From: Typha latifolia
Lineage: Eukaryota > Streptophyta > Magnoliopsida > Poales > Typhaceae
Direction of reading: 5' to 3'
NCBI GenBank assembly: GCA_019914945.1
Contig: CM034112.1
Coordinates: forward strand, 6,642,001-6,706,000
Length of the DNA: 64,000 nucleotides
In this document: one piece after another, positions 42,561 to 53,100 of the stretch
How positions within the stretch are numbered: position 1 is the first letter of the stretch
Layout of the letters: every line of letters begins with the position of its first letter
Notes under the pieces: model-generated
Seen by the model: only the letters and a program-made list of their open reading frames with translations
Database searches by the model: none
Told to the model about the DNA's origin: nothing
Program-made: the position numbers and the translations under genes

Positions 42561-45500
42561 TGATGCTCATCGACAATCTGGAGGAGGACGATGAGGTTGA
42601 TGGGGATGGAGAGTGTTCAGAGGAAGTCCATGAGGAGGCCGTGGAGGTACTTCCATGTCGAAGATATTACGGGTGGACGGATTTGTTTGAAAGCATTGTG
42701 TATGCATCCTCATTGATTCCGGGAGTACACACAACTTTCTAGATGAGAGGTTAGTGAGGAAGTTGGCTTGGATGCTGAACTGACTGCGGGGTTTAACGTT
42801 GCTATTGGAGATGGCACAAAGCTTAAGGGCAGAGAGCTTGTGTCGCTAGGTTGGTATACAGGTGTAAGGACACGACATCATTGTGGACTTGTATCCATTG
42901 GCGCTACGAGGAACGGACATTGTCCTTGGCACTCAATGGTTGTAGAGCTTCGGACCCGTCACTTTTGATTTCCGGAGCAAGTGGATTTTTAAGTAAGGAA
43001 ACAAAGATGTGCGGCTTCATGGCATTCGGGAGCTGATGGTGGGGCTGCCTTGTGCGAGTGATTTGGCCTATCTTCTTTAGTTAGGACCAGTAGGGGATGA
43101 GCCTCAAATGAGTCTAGATACTACCATCGAGTTGTCTAATATATTAAATAAATTTGCTGGACTGTTTGAGAAATCAAAGCAGTTGCCACCAAGGCGAACG
43201 ATGGACCATCGCATAGAGATTATACCCGGGGCTGCACTGGCGAACGTGCGACCATATCAGTATCCACATGTGAGAAAAGAAGTTATCTCCAAGATGGCTG
43301 AGATGTTGGAGCAAGGCCTCATACATCTAAGTCATAGCTCTTACTCATCGCCCGTGCTATTAGTGCGAAAGAATGATGGGATATGGCATTTTTGTGTCGA
43401 CTACATAGCACTAAATACTATCACCATCAAGGATCGGTATCCTATTCCGATTATAGAGGAGTTGCTGGACGAGCGTGTAGGAGTGACCATATTCAGCAGG
43501 CTTGACTTGAGGGCCGGGTATCATCAAATTAGAGTTCAACCGACAGATGTGCACAAAACTGTATTTAGAACTCCGAATGGGCACTACGAGTTTCTAGTGA
43601 TGCCCTTTGGTCTCACCAATGCTCTAGCTACCTTTCAAGGCCTCATGAATGATATTTTTTGGCCTCTACTATGAAGGTATGATTTGGTATTTTTTGACGA
43701 CATTTTGATATACAGTAGGACTGAAATGGAGCATTGGCGGCATTTGGAGGATGAGCTGAATTTGCTGAAACAAAACCAGCTCAAGATTAAGAAGTCCAAG
43801 TGCCTATGGGGAGTACCATAAGTGGAGTATTTAGGCCACATCATCTGAGCGGAAGGTATTGCGGCGGATCCTCAAAAGGTAGCATGCATGATCGTTTGGC
43901 CAATTCCTACTGCCACCATAGGATTGCGAGGATTCTTCGGGCTGACCAGATATTATCGCCACTTCATTGTTGGTGCTCCTCTCACTTCTTTGCTAAGGAA
44001 GGACTCTTTTAGATGGACGGATGAAACCACTATAGCCTTTGAAAAACTGAAAATAGCAATGACAACGGCGCCCGTTCTAGCTCTACCGAACTTCACCAAA
44101 GTGTTCGTTGTGAAATGCGATGTGTTGAGAGTTCGCATAAGAGACTAATGCAAGGAGAACGTCCCATAGCCTTTCTTAGTAAGGCTTTATCACAAAAATC
44201 TCAGCAATTATCGACTTACGAGAGAGAGATGTTGGCAATTCTATATGCGGTGACAAACTGGAGGCCTTATTTGATTGGTAGGTGATTCGTTATTCACAGT
44301 CTAGCACAGTAGAGATGGGTCACAAAATTGCTGAGGTATGATTATGAAATTCAATACAAGAAAGGAATGGAAAATAGAGCGGCGGATACACTATCACACC
44401 AACCCGATACCGCCAAGCTTGTAGCCTATTCTTCTCCTACTTTTCCTTTTCTTGATGAGCTGAAGTATGCATGTACATCTGACCCAGATGTTTTGAGATT
44501 ATTACAGGAGGTGATGGATGATCCGGAGCGCCATCCAGAGTTGGAGAATCAAGGTGGTTTGCTACTGGACCGTGGATGCATTCGGGTGCCTACAAATGAT
44601 GGATTGCGGCAAAAATTGTTGGAGCACATCCACCAAACTCCAGAGGCTGGTCATGAGTGTGTCTTGAGGACTTATAGGAGGATATCTTAGAGTTGCACAT
44701 GGCCACGATTGAGGCGAGATGTGAGGAGTTTTGTTTGTGTTTGCGAAGTCTATCAAAGTGCTAAGGCAACCACATTGAAACCGGCCGGATTACTATAGCC
44801 TCTACCGATACTGGACCGTGTTTGGGTAGACATTTTTATGGATTTCATAGAGGGTCTTCCACTGGTACGTAGTTATTCAGTTATTTTTGTGGTGGTTGAC
44901 AGGTTGAGCAAGTATGCGTATTTTTCTGCATTGTCACATCCATTTCAGCCAAGCCAGTGGCTGAAATTTTTGTTAGAGATGTTGCTCGGTTACATGGCAT
45001 GCCACGCACGATTGTCTCGGATCGTGATCGTGTATTTCTAAAAGACTTTTGGATAGAAATTTTCAAATTACAAGGGACTCGATTGAACTTCAGTTCGGCC
45101 TACCACCCACAGTCAGACGGCCAAACTGAGGTGGTCAATCAAGGCATTCAGTAGTATTTGCGGTGCTTTGTTGGAGAGATGCTAAGACGATGGTTGGAGT
45201 TCTTAGCGTGGTCGGAGTGGTCTTACAACACCACCTACCGCAACAATATTGATATGACTCCATTTGAGGCGGTGTATGGGCGCACGACTTCAACATTACG
45301 CGCTTATGATCTAGTGGCATTTGCCAATCGGATAGGGGTGGACTTAGGATAGAGACGCCACATTGAGGAGGTTACGTGCCTATCTTAAACTTGCTCAAAA
45401 CCGCATAAAGCAAGTTTATGATCGTAGCCATTGGGAGCATGAGTTTGACATCGACAATTGGGTGTTCATGAGTGTGCAATCATATCGGTTCGGTTGCGTT

Positions 45501-45866
45501 CGATGCAAAAGCAGAAATCAGAAATTAGCACATTGCTACTTTAGTCTGTTTTGGGTGTTAGAGCGTATCGGTTCGGTTGCGTATCGTTTGGAGCTGCCTG
45601 AGCGGTCGAGAGTGCATCATGTTTTCCATGTTTCATTGTTGAGGGAACGGATTGGAGATCATGAGGTCGATGAATCAGTTTTACCGGAGCCATTGGAAGA
45701 GACAAAGATCGTAGAGCTAGTTCGTGTACTTGTTGAGCACCAACGATGTTATGGTACCAGATTAGAGATGGAGATCGTAGTCGAGTGGCTTAGCAAGCCA
45801 TCTAATGAGACGACATGGGAGTTGGAGATGGATATCTTGGAGCGTTTCCACGACTTTACACCTTGA
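42561..45866 (+). pseudogene. Pol of the type-A element (PR-RT-RH-INT-chromodomain)
   Basis: Protease is badly decayed (42560-43040; the D-T/S-G site is not readable). RT is open at 43108-43674 ([52 protein letters not shown]), followed after a stop by LVFFDDILIYS. RNase H is partial (43888-44148, PVLALPNFTKVFVVKCD, with the active-site Asp context altered). Integrase is in pieces at 44328-45154 (MDFIEGLPLVR; IVSDRDRVF; HPQSDGQTEVVNQ), so the D-D-E residues can be found in different frames. The chromodomain region is open at 45363-45866 (MEIVVEWLSKPSNETTWE). Confidence 0.88.
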
Positions 45867-45895
45867 GGACAAGGTGGGGGGGAAGCGTGGTGGGC

Positions 45896-46675
45896 TGATA
45901 CACCTAGTTAGAGTCTTTTCTTATTGCATTAGTTATTTGTTTTTATTAAAATAAATTTTATGTAGGTCGCGGTTGGGGGCACGTTCGAATGCCTTTGCGA
46001 ACGCCTGTATTAGGTTAGCAAAAACAGAGAATGTGAAATGCGCATTCGAGCATCTCCATCACGTTCGCATCGACAGAGAATGCCTTTTATGCGTTCAAAC
46101 ACGATCGGCGGGAGTCCACTAGAATTAGGATTAATAATTATTATTTTGGCTTGTTGGCTATCCTCTATAAAGGTGTGGATGCAGCCAAAATTATTATGCT
46201 ATTGGAATATTGGTTTCTTCCCTCTCTATCTTCTCTCTAGTCTCTTTACCCTAATCTCTCTCCTCCCTCTTCACCAACCTACCACCTCTATCGTTGGCAA
46301 TGTTTCTCCTAACTTCTAATCTCCCTTGTCTGTCGAGTCCTCCCCCTTCCTTGGGATCTCGACCACTTCTTCCTCTTCATCTTTATCCCTGAAACAACAT
46401 CAACCATCCACCCTCATCTTCATTATCATCCATAACCCTAACATCCACTACCCGTCACCATCACTATCATCTGCACTATATCGTATTTTCGTCCCAGTTT
46501 CATTTCGAATCTTTAAAGGGAGTAAATACAAAAATCGTAGATCAGGAAGTTATGAATCGATCGCAATTCGTTTTGTAATTTTCTTACTGCGAGAGAATAT
46601 TTCGTGAATATTTTTCCTCGATTGCGCGGACTGCTGTAAATCTAAATCTTAAAGGAATCGTTTCGTAACCTATCA
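45896..46675 (+). repeat. 3' LTR, type A, complete
   Basis: 780 bp, TGATACACCTAG to TTTCGTAACCTATCA, preceded by the purine tract GGTGGGGGGGAAGCG. It holds a CG-rich palindrome block (45970-46110), the TATA box TATAAAG (46164-46170), a CT-rich R/U5 region and GTAGATCAGGAAGTTATG near the end. Confidence 0.88.
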
Positions 46676-48179
46676 ATCAGACTCAGCCCTCTGCAGCACC
46701 TTCATTAGTGGACTCGTGTCCAACATACAAGCGGAGGTCAAGGCCACGAGGTCTAGGACATTGTTGGAGGCCTTTTCTACAATGGCCATGATGGAGGAGA
46801 AGGTCAAGGAGCTACGAACGGCCTCAAGAGGGAAAGTCCCTACCACCTATAGTGCTCCTCTCACCATCTTCGGAGGGCAACAGAAGAGTTTATCCTGACG
46901 GCTAACCCCAGCATAAATCGAGGAAAGGAAGGCCAAGAAGGGTTTGTGCTTCTACTGCAATGAGAAGTTTGCTCTGGGCCACAATTGTAGAAAACAACCT
47001 TCAATGATCATGTTCCTCGGAGGGGATGAGGAGGGCGAAATGGAGCCATGGGGCGATGAAGAGAAGGTCGCTGTTATGGAGGCCATGGACAACAATGATG
47101 AGGTGCATGCCGAGTTGAGCTTACATGCCTATTCGGGCTCACGAGCACCTCGAACCCTATGGGTAGAGGGCTCGATCAAGAAGCACCGAATTGAGATACA
47201 AATTGACTCAGGTAGCACACATAATTTCATGGATGAGAAGTTGGTGTGACAAATTGGGTTGGGGGTGACTCCAACCATTGGATTCGATGTAACCATCGAA
47301 GATGGCATAGTCTTGCGGACCGATAGTAGGTGCGATGGATTTGAGGTGCAAATCCAAGGTGAGATGTTCCAGTTGGACCTGCACCCATTGGCGATCAAGG
47401 GGGCCGACTTGGTCGTAGGAGTTCAATGGGCTTCAAGCCTTAGGCCCAGTCCTAGTTGATTTTGGCATGATGCAGATGGAATTCGAGTATGAGAAGAGAC
47501 CAATTCGACTTGAAGGGTTGCAGCTGAACCCTAGGGACTTCAAGTGCTAACTGGGTTACCACAAGCCGGCTGCCATGGTTTGTTGATGCGATTGGTCTCA
47601 ACCACGAAGGAACCGAATCCAGGTAACACAATAAGCCGCTGATTTGCACTCACTTCTCTAAGGGTTTGATCAAGTCTTCAAAAGGTCACATGGATTACCG
47701 CAGATTCGAGACCATGATCATCGGATCGAGATCACACCGGGAGCCGGACCAGTGAATGTGAGGCCATACTGATATCCACATGCCCAAAAAGATGAGATCA
47801 CACGGCTGGTACAAGAGGTGATGGACCAAGGCATCATTTAGCCAAGCCATAGCGCCTACTCTTAGTGCGGAAGAAAGACAACTCATGGTAACTTTGCGTG
47901 GATTATCGAGCACTAAATGCCATTACCATTAAGGGCTGATATTCGATATCGGTTCTCGAGGAATTATTGGACGACTTAGCTGGTACCACTATCTTCACCA
48001 AGCTACATTTGCGAGCCAGCAATCACCAGATTAGGGTCCGGGCAGCCGACGTTCACAAGACAGCCTTTCGAACCTATGACGGGCATTATGAGTTCCTTCT
48101 AATGCCCTTTGGCCTGACCAATGCCCTGGTAACTTTTCAAGGGCTGATGAACGATGTATTTCGCCCACTCCTTTGACGG
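46676..48179 (+). pseudogene. Ty3/gypsy gag-protease-RT remnant
   Basis: Begins inside gag (SALCSTFISGL). Zinc knuckle KKGLCFYCNEKFALGHNC near 46940-46990. Open stretch 46944-47249 with the protease (IEIQIDSGSTHNFMDEKLV), then GFDVTIEDG and the C-terminus to 47459. After stops come RT fingers and palm ([35 protein letters not shown] to 48176). It breaks off just before the RT catalytic motif at an LTR remnant. Same family as 7801-9720 and 36164-38216. Confidence 0.82.
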
Positions 48180-48356
48180 TGTCCCCACAGGTCCCTGCGA
48201 CACCAAGTGGGGAGGCCTCGATGGAGGTGTGTGGCACCTCCATCATGGAAACTACATGCAAAGCATGCTAGGCACGAGGCCGGCCACGGCGTGGCTGGTC
48301 ACGTCGTGCCCAGCTATTTTAATTTTTAATTGTTTTTGTTAACTTGGGTTATTACA
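48180..48356 (-). repeat. Tekay-like LTR end remnant inside pol
   Basis: The last ~170 bp of a Tekay-like LTR in plus coordinates, ending TTGGGTTATTACA at 48354. It includes GGCACGAGGC and CACGTCGTGCC, as in 14500-14660. Its other end is missing, and so is the RT segment that should lie here. Confidence 0.65.
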
Positions 48357-50290
48357 GGTTTGTAATGGGTTATGGGAAGATTGCTGCCCCATTGACCACG
48401 TTGTTCAGGAAGGACGGCTTCGTCTAGAGTGAGAAGGCCAAGATAGTCTTTGAAGCCCTCAAGGTTACCATGAGAACAGCTCTTGTACTCGCATTGCCCA
48501 CCTTCACCAAACAATTTGTGGTGGAGTGTGATGCTTCAGGGGTCGAATAGGGGTAGTGGACGGCCTATTGCTTATCTTAGCTAGGCCTTATCCGATTGCT
48601 CAAAGAATTTGTTGATGTACAAGCGTGAGATGTTGGCAATTTTGCATGCGAAAACCAAGTGGTGATCTTACCTCATTGGTCGACGTTTTTTTTATCTGGA
48701 CAGACCAGCAGAGCTTACCCTACTTCTTAAAACAGCAAGTACATACACTCACGCAGCAAAAATCGGTATCCAAACTCATGGGATTCAATTACAAAATGGT
48801 GTACAAGAAGGGGAGAAAAAATAGGGCCATCGATACCCTATCGAACAAACCAGAAGCCATGGAGTTGGCGGCATACTCCGCACCTATTTTTCTTTTTTTA
48901 GAGGAGTTGAGACTTGCAAGTATTACTGACCCTGCATATGTAGCAAAGTTACAAGAAATAAAGGTGGATCTAGGCAGCATGAAGAGACTGAAGAGAGAGA
49001 TTGGTTGCTATTTTTTGGGGGTCGCATACTTGTACCCGGCGATGCTGTGCTCGGACAGCAATTATTGGACTACTTCCATGACTCTTCTACAGCTGGGCAT
49101 GAAAGAGTGTTGAGAACATACAAGCGGCTGTCCCAAAATTGCACTTGATAAGGGATGAAGGCTGAAGTGAGGCACTACGTCAATGAATGCGAAATTTGCC
49201 AATGTGCCAAAACGGAAGCCAAGAAACCTGCTGGACTGCTCCAACCTCTTCTTTTTCTAGAGAAGATTTGGGAGGACATATCTATGGATTTCATTAAGGA
49301 ACTTTCAAAAGTTAAGAGATATTCTATGGTGTTGGTAGTGGTAGATCGTCTTAGCAAATATGCCCACTTTTCTACCTTGGCACACTCCTTTCTAGCAAAG
49401 AGGGTCGCTGAAATTTTTATTTGGGATGTTGCTAAATTACATGGGATGCCAAGGACGATTGTATCCGATAGAGATCATATCTTCATCTACGAATTCTGGT
49501 CAATTTTTTTCAGATTGCAGGGTACACTATACGATTGGCACTAAGTTCGGCCCACCATCCGCAGATCGACGGTCAAATGAGGGTTGTTAATCGTGGATTG
49601 GGACAGTATTTGAGATTTTTGTAGCAGAGAAACCGAAGGAGTGGTTGAAGTCTATGGGCGGAGTGGTCCTAAAAACCGCATACTATTCATGAGGCGGTAT
49701 ACGGATGGACGGCGCTGATATTGCAGATATATAACATAGCAATGGTAGCAGAACGATTGGAGGTGGACTTAGAGTTAATTGACAAGGATGAGACATTGAG
49801 GAGATTGAAGGAGCATCTCATAGCAGCTCAAAACCATATAAAACAAGTTTATGATCGAGGACATCACGAGCGAGAGTTTGTTGTGGACGATTTGGTTTAT
49901 GTACGGGCACAATCTTATTGGCAGATTACCATAAGACTCGTAATGAACCAAAAGCTATCTTTTTGGTATTTTGGACCATATAGGGTCAAGACGAGCATTG
50001 TGCCTATTGCATATTTCTTGGACTTAACTAAGGGGACACGAGTTCATCCGGTTTTCCATATGTTAGTTTTGAAGGCGAAAATTAGACCTAATATCATTAT
50101 GGGGACTGACTTCCCTGAGCCAATTGTAGAATAGGAAATTAATGAGCCAGTTCGGATCTTGGCCAAGCGTCGGCGACAATATGATGGGTGCTTACAAGTT
50201 TTGGTGGAATGGATGGGTCGACCCACTAACAAGGCGACATGGGAATTGGACGATGAATTAATGGACATTTTTTCTCATTTTGCACCGTGA
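48357..50290 (+). pseudogene. RNase H-integrase-chromodomain remnant
   Basis: Begins GYGKIAAPLTTLF (tether before RNase H), then FVVECDASG. Open stretch 48625-49113 covers the RNase H end and linker (FNYKMVYKKGRKNRAIDTL). Integrase zinc finger CEICQCAK and core MDFIKELSKVKRY, IVSDRDHIF lie at 49155-49544; the Glu motif region (RSTVK, near 49560-49600) is decayed. The C-terminal part is open at 49721-50134 and the chromodomain (VEWMGRPTNKATWE-like) near 50200-50270. It ends in GTGAGGACAAGGTGAGG. Confidence 0.82.
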
Positions 50291-50320
50291 GGACAAGGTG
50301 AGGAAAGCGTGGTGAATTAT

Positions 50321-51069
50321 TGTGGTTCTTGATTTAGGTGCATAGTGAACACATAATTATTCGCTTCAATTTATATCAATTTATGTTTGTGTTTTAGAAA
50401 AATAAAATAGTTTCTGGCAGGTGCGTTCGAACGTCTAATTCGCGTTCGCACATACAAAGAACGCATTTTGGCAATTCGAACGTGATAAGGGTGCATTTGA
50501 ACGCATGATAGGTAAGTTGAGTCATAATAGGATTTGTTTAGAGTTTTTGGATGTCTAGCTAGCCTCCAAATATGTGAAAAAGTAGGATTTTTGGATAATG
50601 GAACATTGGAATTGGTTTTCATCTAGGGTTGAGACATCTTCTCCCTCCTTCCTCCCTCTTAGAATCCAACTCAAGTTCTCGTCTACGGCCGAGGTTAATC
50701 CTCCATCACTTCTCTCTCCTCCCTCTAGCGACCAGCATATTTGGAAGCTCCCTTCTGCCACCTCGTCTAGTTCAAAGCACTAATACATACGCCATACTAT
50801 AATCATTTCTCATAACCCTAACCACATTTCATGTTCATCCCGCTACCTCTTGAAATTCTATCATTGTTACATATGTAACTTTCAATCTACTCATCCGATT
50901 GACGAGATTCTGGTTGTGTTGGATTTCTAACTTATAGAGGAACAAATATTCAAATCTTAGATCGTTCCAACGGTTGGATCAATCTTAGTTATTTTCGCAA
51001 GTTCTGTGCTGAGTTTCGCCCAGATTATTAAATCAAATAGAAAATCATCTTCACCAAAGGCGATCATAA
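50321..51069 (+). repeat. 3' LTR (type A/D relative)
   Basis: Follows the purine tract; a likely start is TGTGGTTCTTG. It has TTCGAACG-type CG-rich repeats (50425-50510), a TATA-poor CT-rich middle and a U5 with GTTCTGTGCTGAGTTTCG. The right end (near GGCGATCATAA) abuts other LTR sequence. Confidence 0.6.
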
Positions 51070-52781
51070 TATGGCATGCCTCCTACACAGGCCCTCGGCC
51101 ATCCACACTTGCTCAACAATCATAGTGGCCATCAAGGGAGGGTAGACCCTAGTGGTAGAATCACCTGCTTGTAACCCGACGAGCAACATAACCGGTCATC
51201 CGCCTCTACAGAATAAAGACCCCAGTTATAAACCCATCACCAAAGTCACTATTTCACAACGATATGACCATCTAAGCCTACAGCTCCACATCATCGCACC
51301 ATGGTGAAGTAATCTCGTGACAGTCACTCACGGAGGCTTTTACCATGGGTCATCAGGTACCGCTAGGTCTACGCCATCCTACCCCTACTCTCCAATTTAA
51401 ACACCCTAAAGGAGTTGACTCTCATCGATCGCTAGTAAATCGGCCATCACCCGGCGAAATGGCTGTCTGATTGTCTAGGATCCACAAACTAAAACCTCAC
51501 GCTTATGCACGACCTATATAATACTATAAATATCCCCTACCCCTAACCTTGGCTAGGAAGGTGTCGAAAACTGTCGAGATGTATAAATCATCTCCTTTTA
51601 GGTCGTGCACATGTGCAACTGGCATGGTAAGATGAACATGACTAGCATAACATAATAGTAAGCAAAGATATCTAAAGCATGTGGATGAGTAACACATCAT
51701 ATTTAAATTAATAACAAATCATGTGAAGCAACATGTTAATCAAACAGGTTTTGCTACAATGTATGGATTAGCATGTCATATATGCTCATGTTGTCATTCA
51801 TCACATCAAGCGATAATCCAGGAGTTGATAAACCACTTGCGTGGATTCGCTAAAATTCCTGGCGCCGAGTAGTCCAAACCTAATCACGACCGGCTTTGGG
51901 GTGAGTGATAGTCTCAAGGTGCTACGACATGATCACTAGGTCAGCACCAAAATCCTTAATTTACAAGGTACAAAAAGAGGGGATAATCAATATTAATGTT
52001 GTAGATCATGATAAAGAGGAAAAGAAAATCTAGTTCAATCTCTACCCAGCCCAAGAATGAGTGAGGCAAAACCCCAAAAGGCCGGGCCTGATGAGCGTGG
52101 TTAAACCGACCCCAAGATAGAGCTTGTCGGGCTAGGCCAAGCCCAGCCCGCAGCCAAGTGCTGGCCCAATTCGAAGCCGATAAGTTCAAGCAGGCTCCAC
52201 CTAGCCCGAGCTTGACATGCTCGAGCTTGCTTAGGTTAAGCACCAGCCAGCTCGAGCCTGACACGCTTGAGCGTGCATCGGGTGTGCTCGAGCTGGGAAT
52301 GATCCAGCCCGAGCCCAGCACACTCAAGCGCATGCATGAGCACCCGAGTTCCAGCGCACTTGGGCTAGGCATCCCCAGCCCGAGCTCAGTAGTCCCTAGC
52401 TTAGATAAACTAGGGCACTACCCTAGAGGGGGAGGCACCACCTTCCCCCACATACCACCACCTCCACGAGCGGGGAGGAGTACCGAAGTTGGCGGTCAAC
52501 CGTCGCCGCCCCATCGGGGAAGGAGGGATGGTGACGACGCACAGCTCGAAGCGCCGCATCATCACTCCCTAGAAAAGAGAGGACAAGAAGTGAGATTCAC
52601 CAATGATGACGAGGACTTCACCAGCCCGACTATGGCAACGACAATCACAGCAACGATCGAAAAGGAGGGGAGAATGGTGGAAGGAGAGGGATGATGCGTC
52701 GAGTTCTCCTCGAGGAATAGAAGAAATAGGGGAAGAGAGAGAGGGGGACCCACCCTCCATTATTCTTTTTAGGGGGGTGTT
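51070..52781 (-). repeat. Long TGTAAC-type LTR remnant
   Basis: In plus coordinates ends TAGGGGGGTGTTACA at 52782, the same terminal form as the Tekay-like LTRs; the start is missing. It contains a run of degenerate GAGCTTG/GCTCGAGC repeats at 52160-52400 and a GC-rich segment near the end. The open frames here (52158-52694 and others) follow the repeat and show no protein family. Confidence 0.55.
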
Positions 52782-52891
52782 ACAAAGAGTTCAGGTACCA
52801 GGTGTTGGCCATGTACGGTGGTCTAGTATGATGATATTATACCGAGATGACGATGATTGTAATATTGAGAATTGCATATGATTCTATTATT

Positions 52892-53100
52892 GTAACATCC
52901 CAACCTTAAAAAAAATTAATTCATGGGCATGATTGGCCGGCCTTGTGCCCATGCAACTGCATGAGGCAGCTTGCGTGGGGGGCGCCACGTGCCCTATCGC
53001 CGCTGCCGCTGCCAACCGGTTGTAGCCAGTTAGCTGCGGCGAACCCCAACGCCGCTGCCTTCCTCCCCTAGCATTGCCTCTCTCTCTTTGGAGGTGTAGG
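52892..53100 (+). repeat. Start of a Tekay-like LTR in plus orientation
   Basis: TGTAACATCCC at 52888-52898 opens about 200 bp resembling the reverse complement of the giant LTR's right end (GGGGCGCCACGTG; CATGCAACTGCATG). It is cut off at 53100, where protease sequence begins. Confidence 0.55.

Larger units (their letters stand above)
40411..46675 (+). mobile_element. Nearly complete, decayed Ty3/gypsy element (type A)
   Basis: 5' LTR (40411-41152, first ~115 bp missing), primer site, gag, protease, RT, RNase H, integrase, chromodomain, purine tract and a complete 3' LTR (45896-46675). Domain order and the chromodomain make it a chromovirus. All genes carry stops. The flanks differ: Tekay-like LTR on the left, another element's gag on the right, so the target duplication cannot be shown. 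Confidence 0.85.

Noticed and set aside
52158..52694. A 178-codon open frame
   Set aside because: Low complexity from GAGC/GCTC repeats within an LTR remnant; no recognisable domain.
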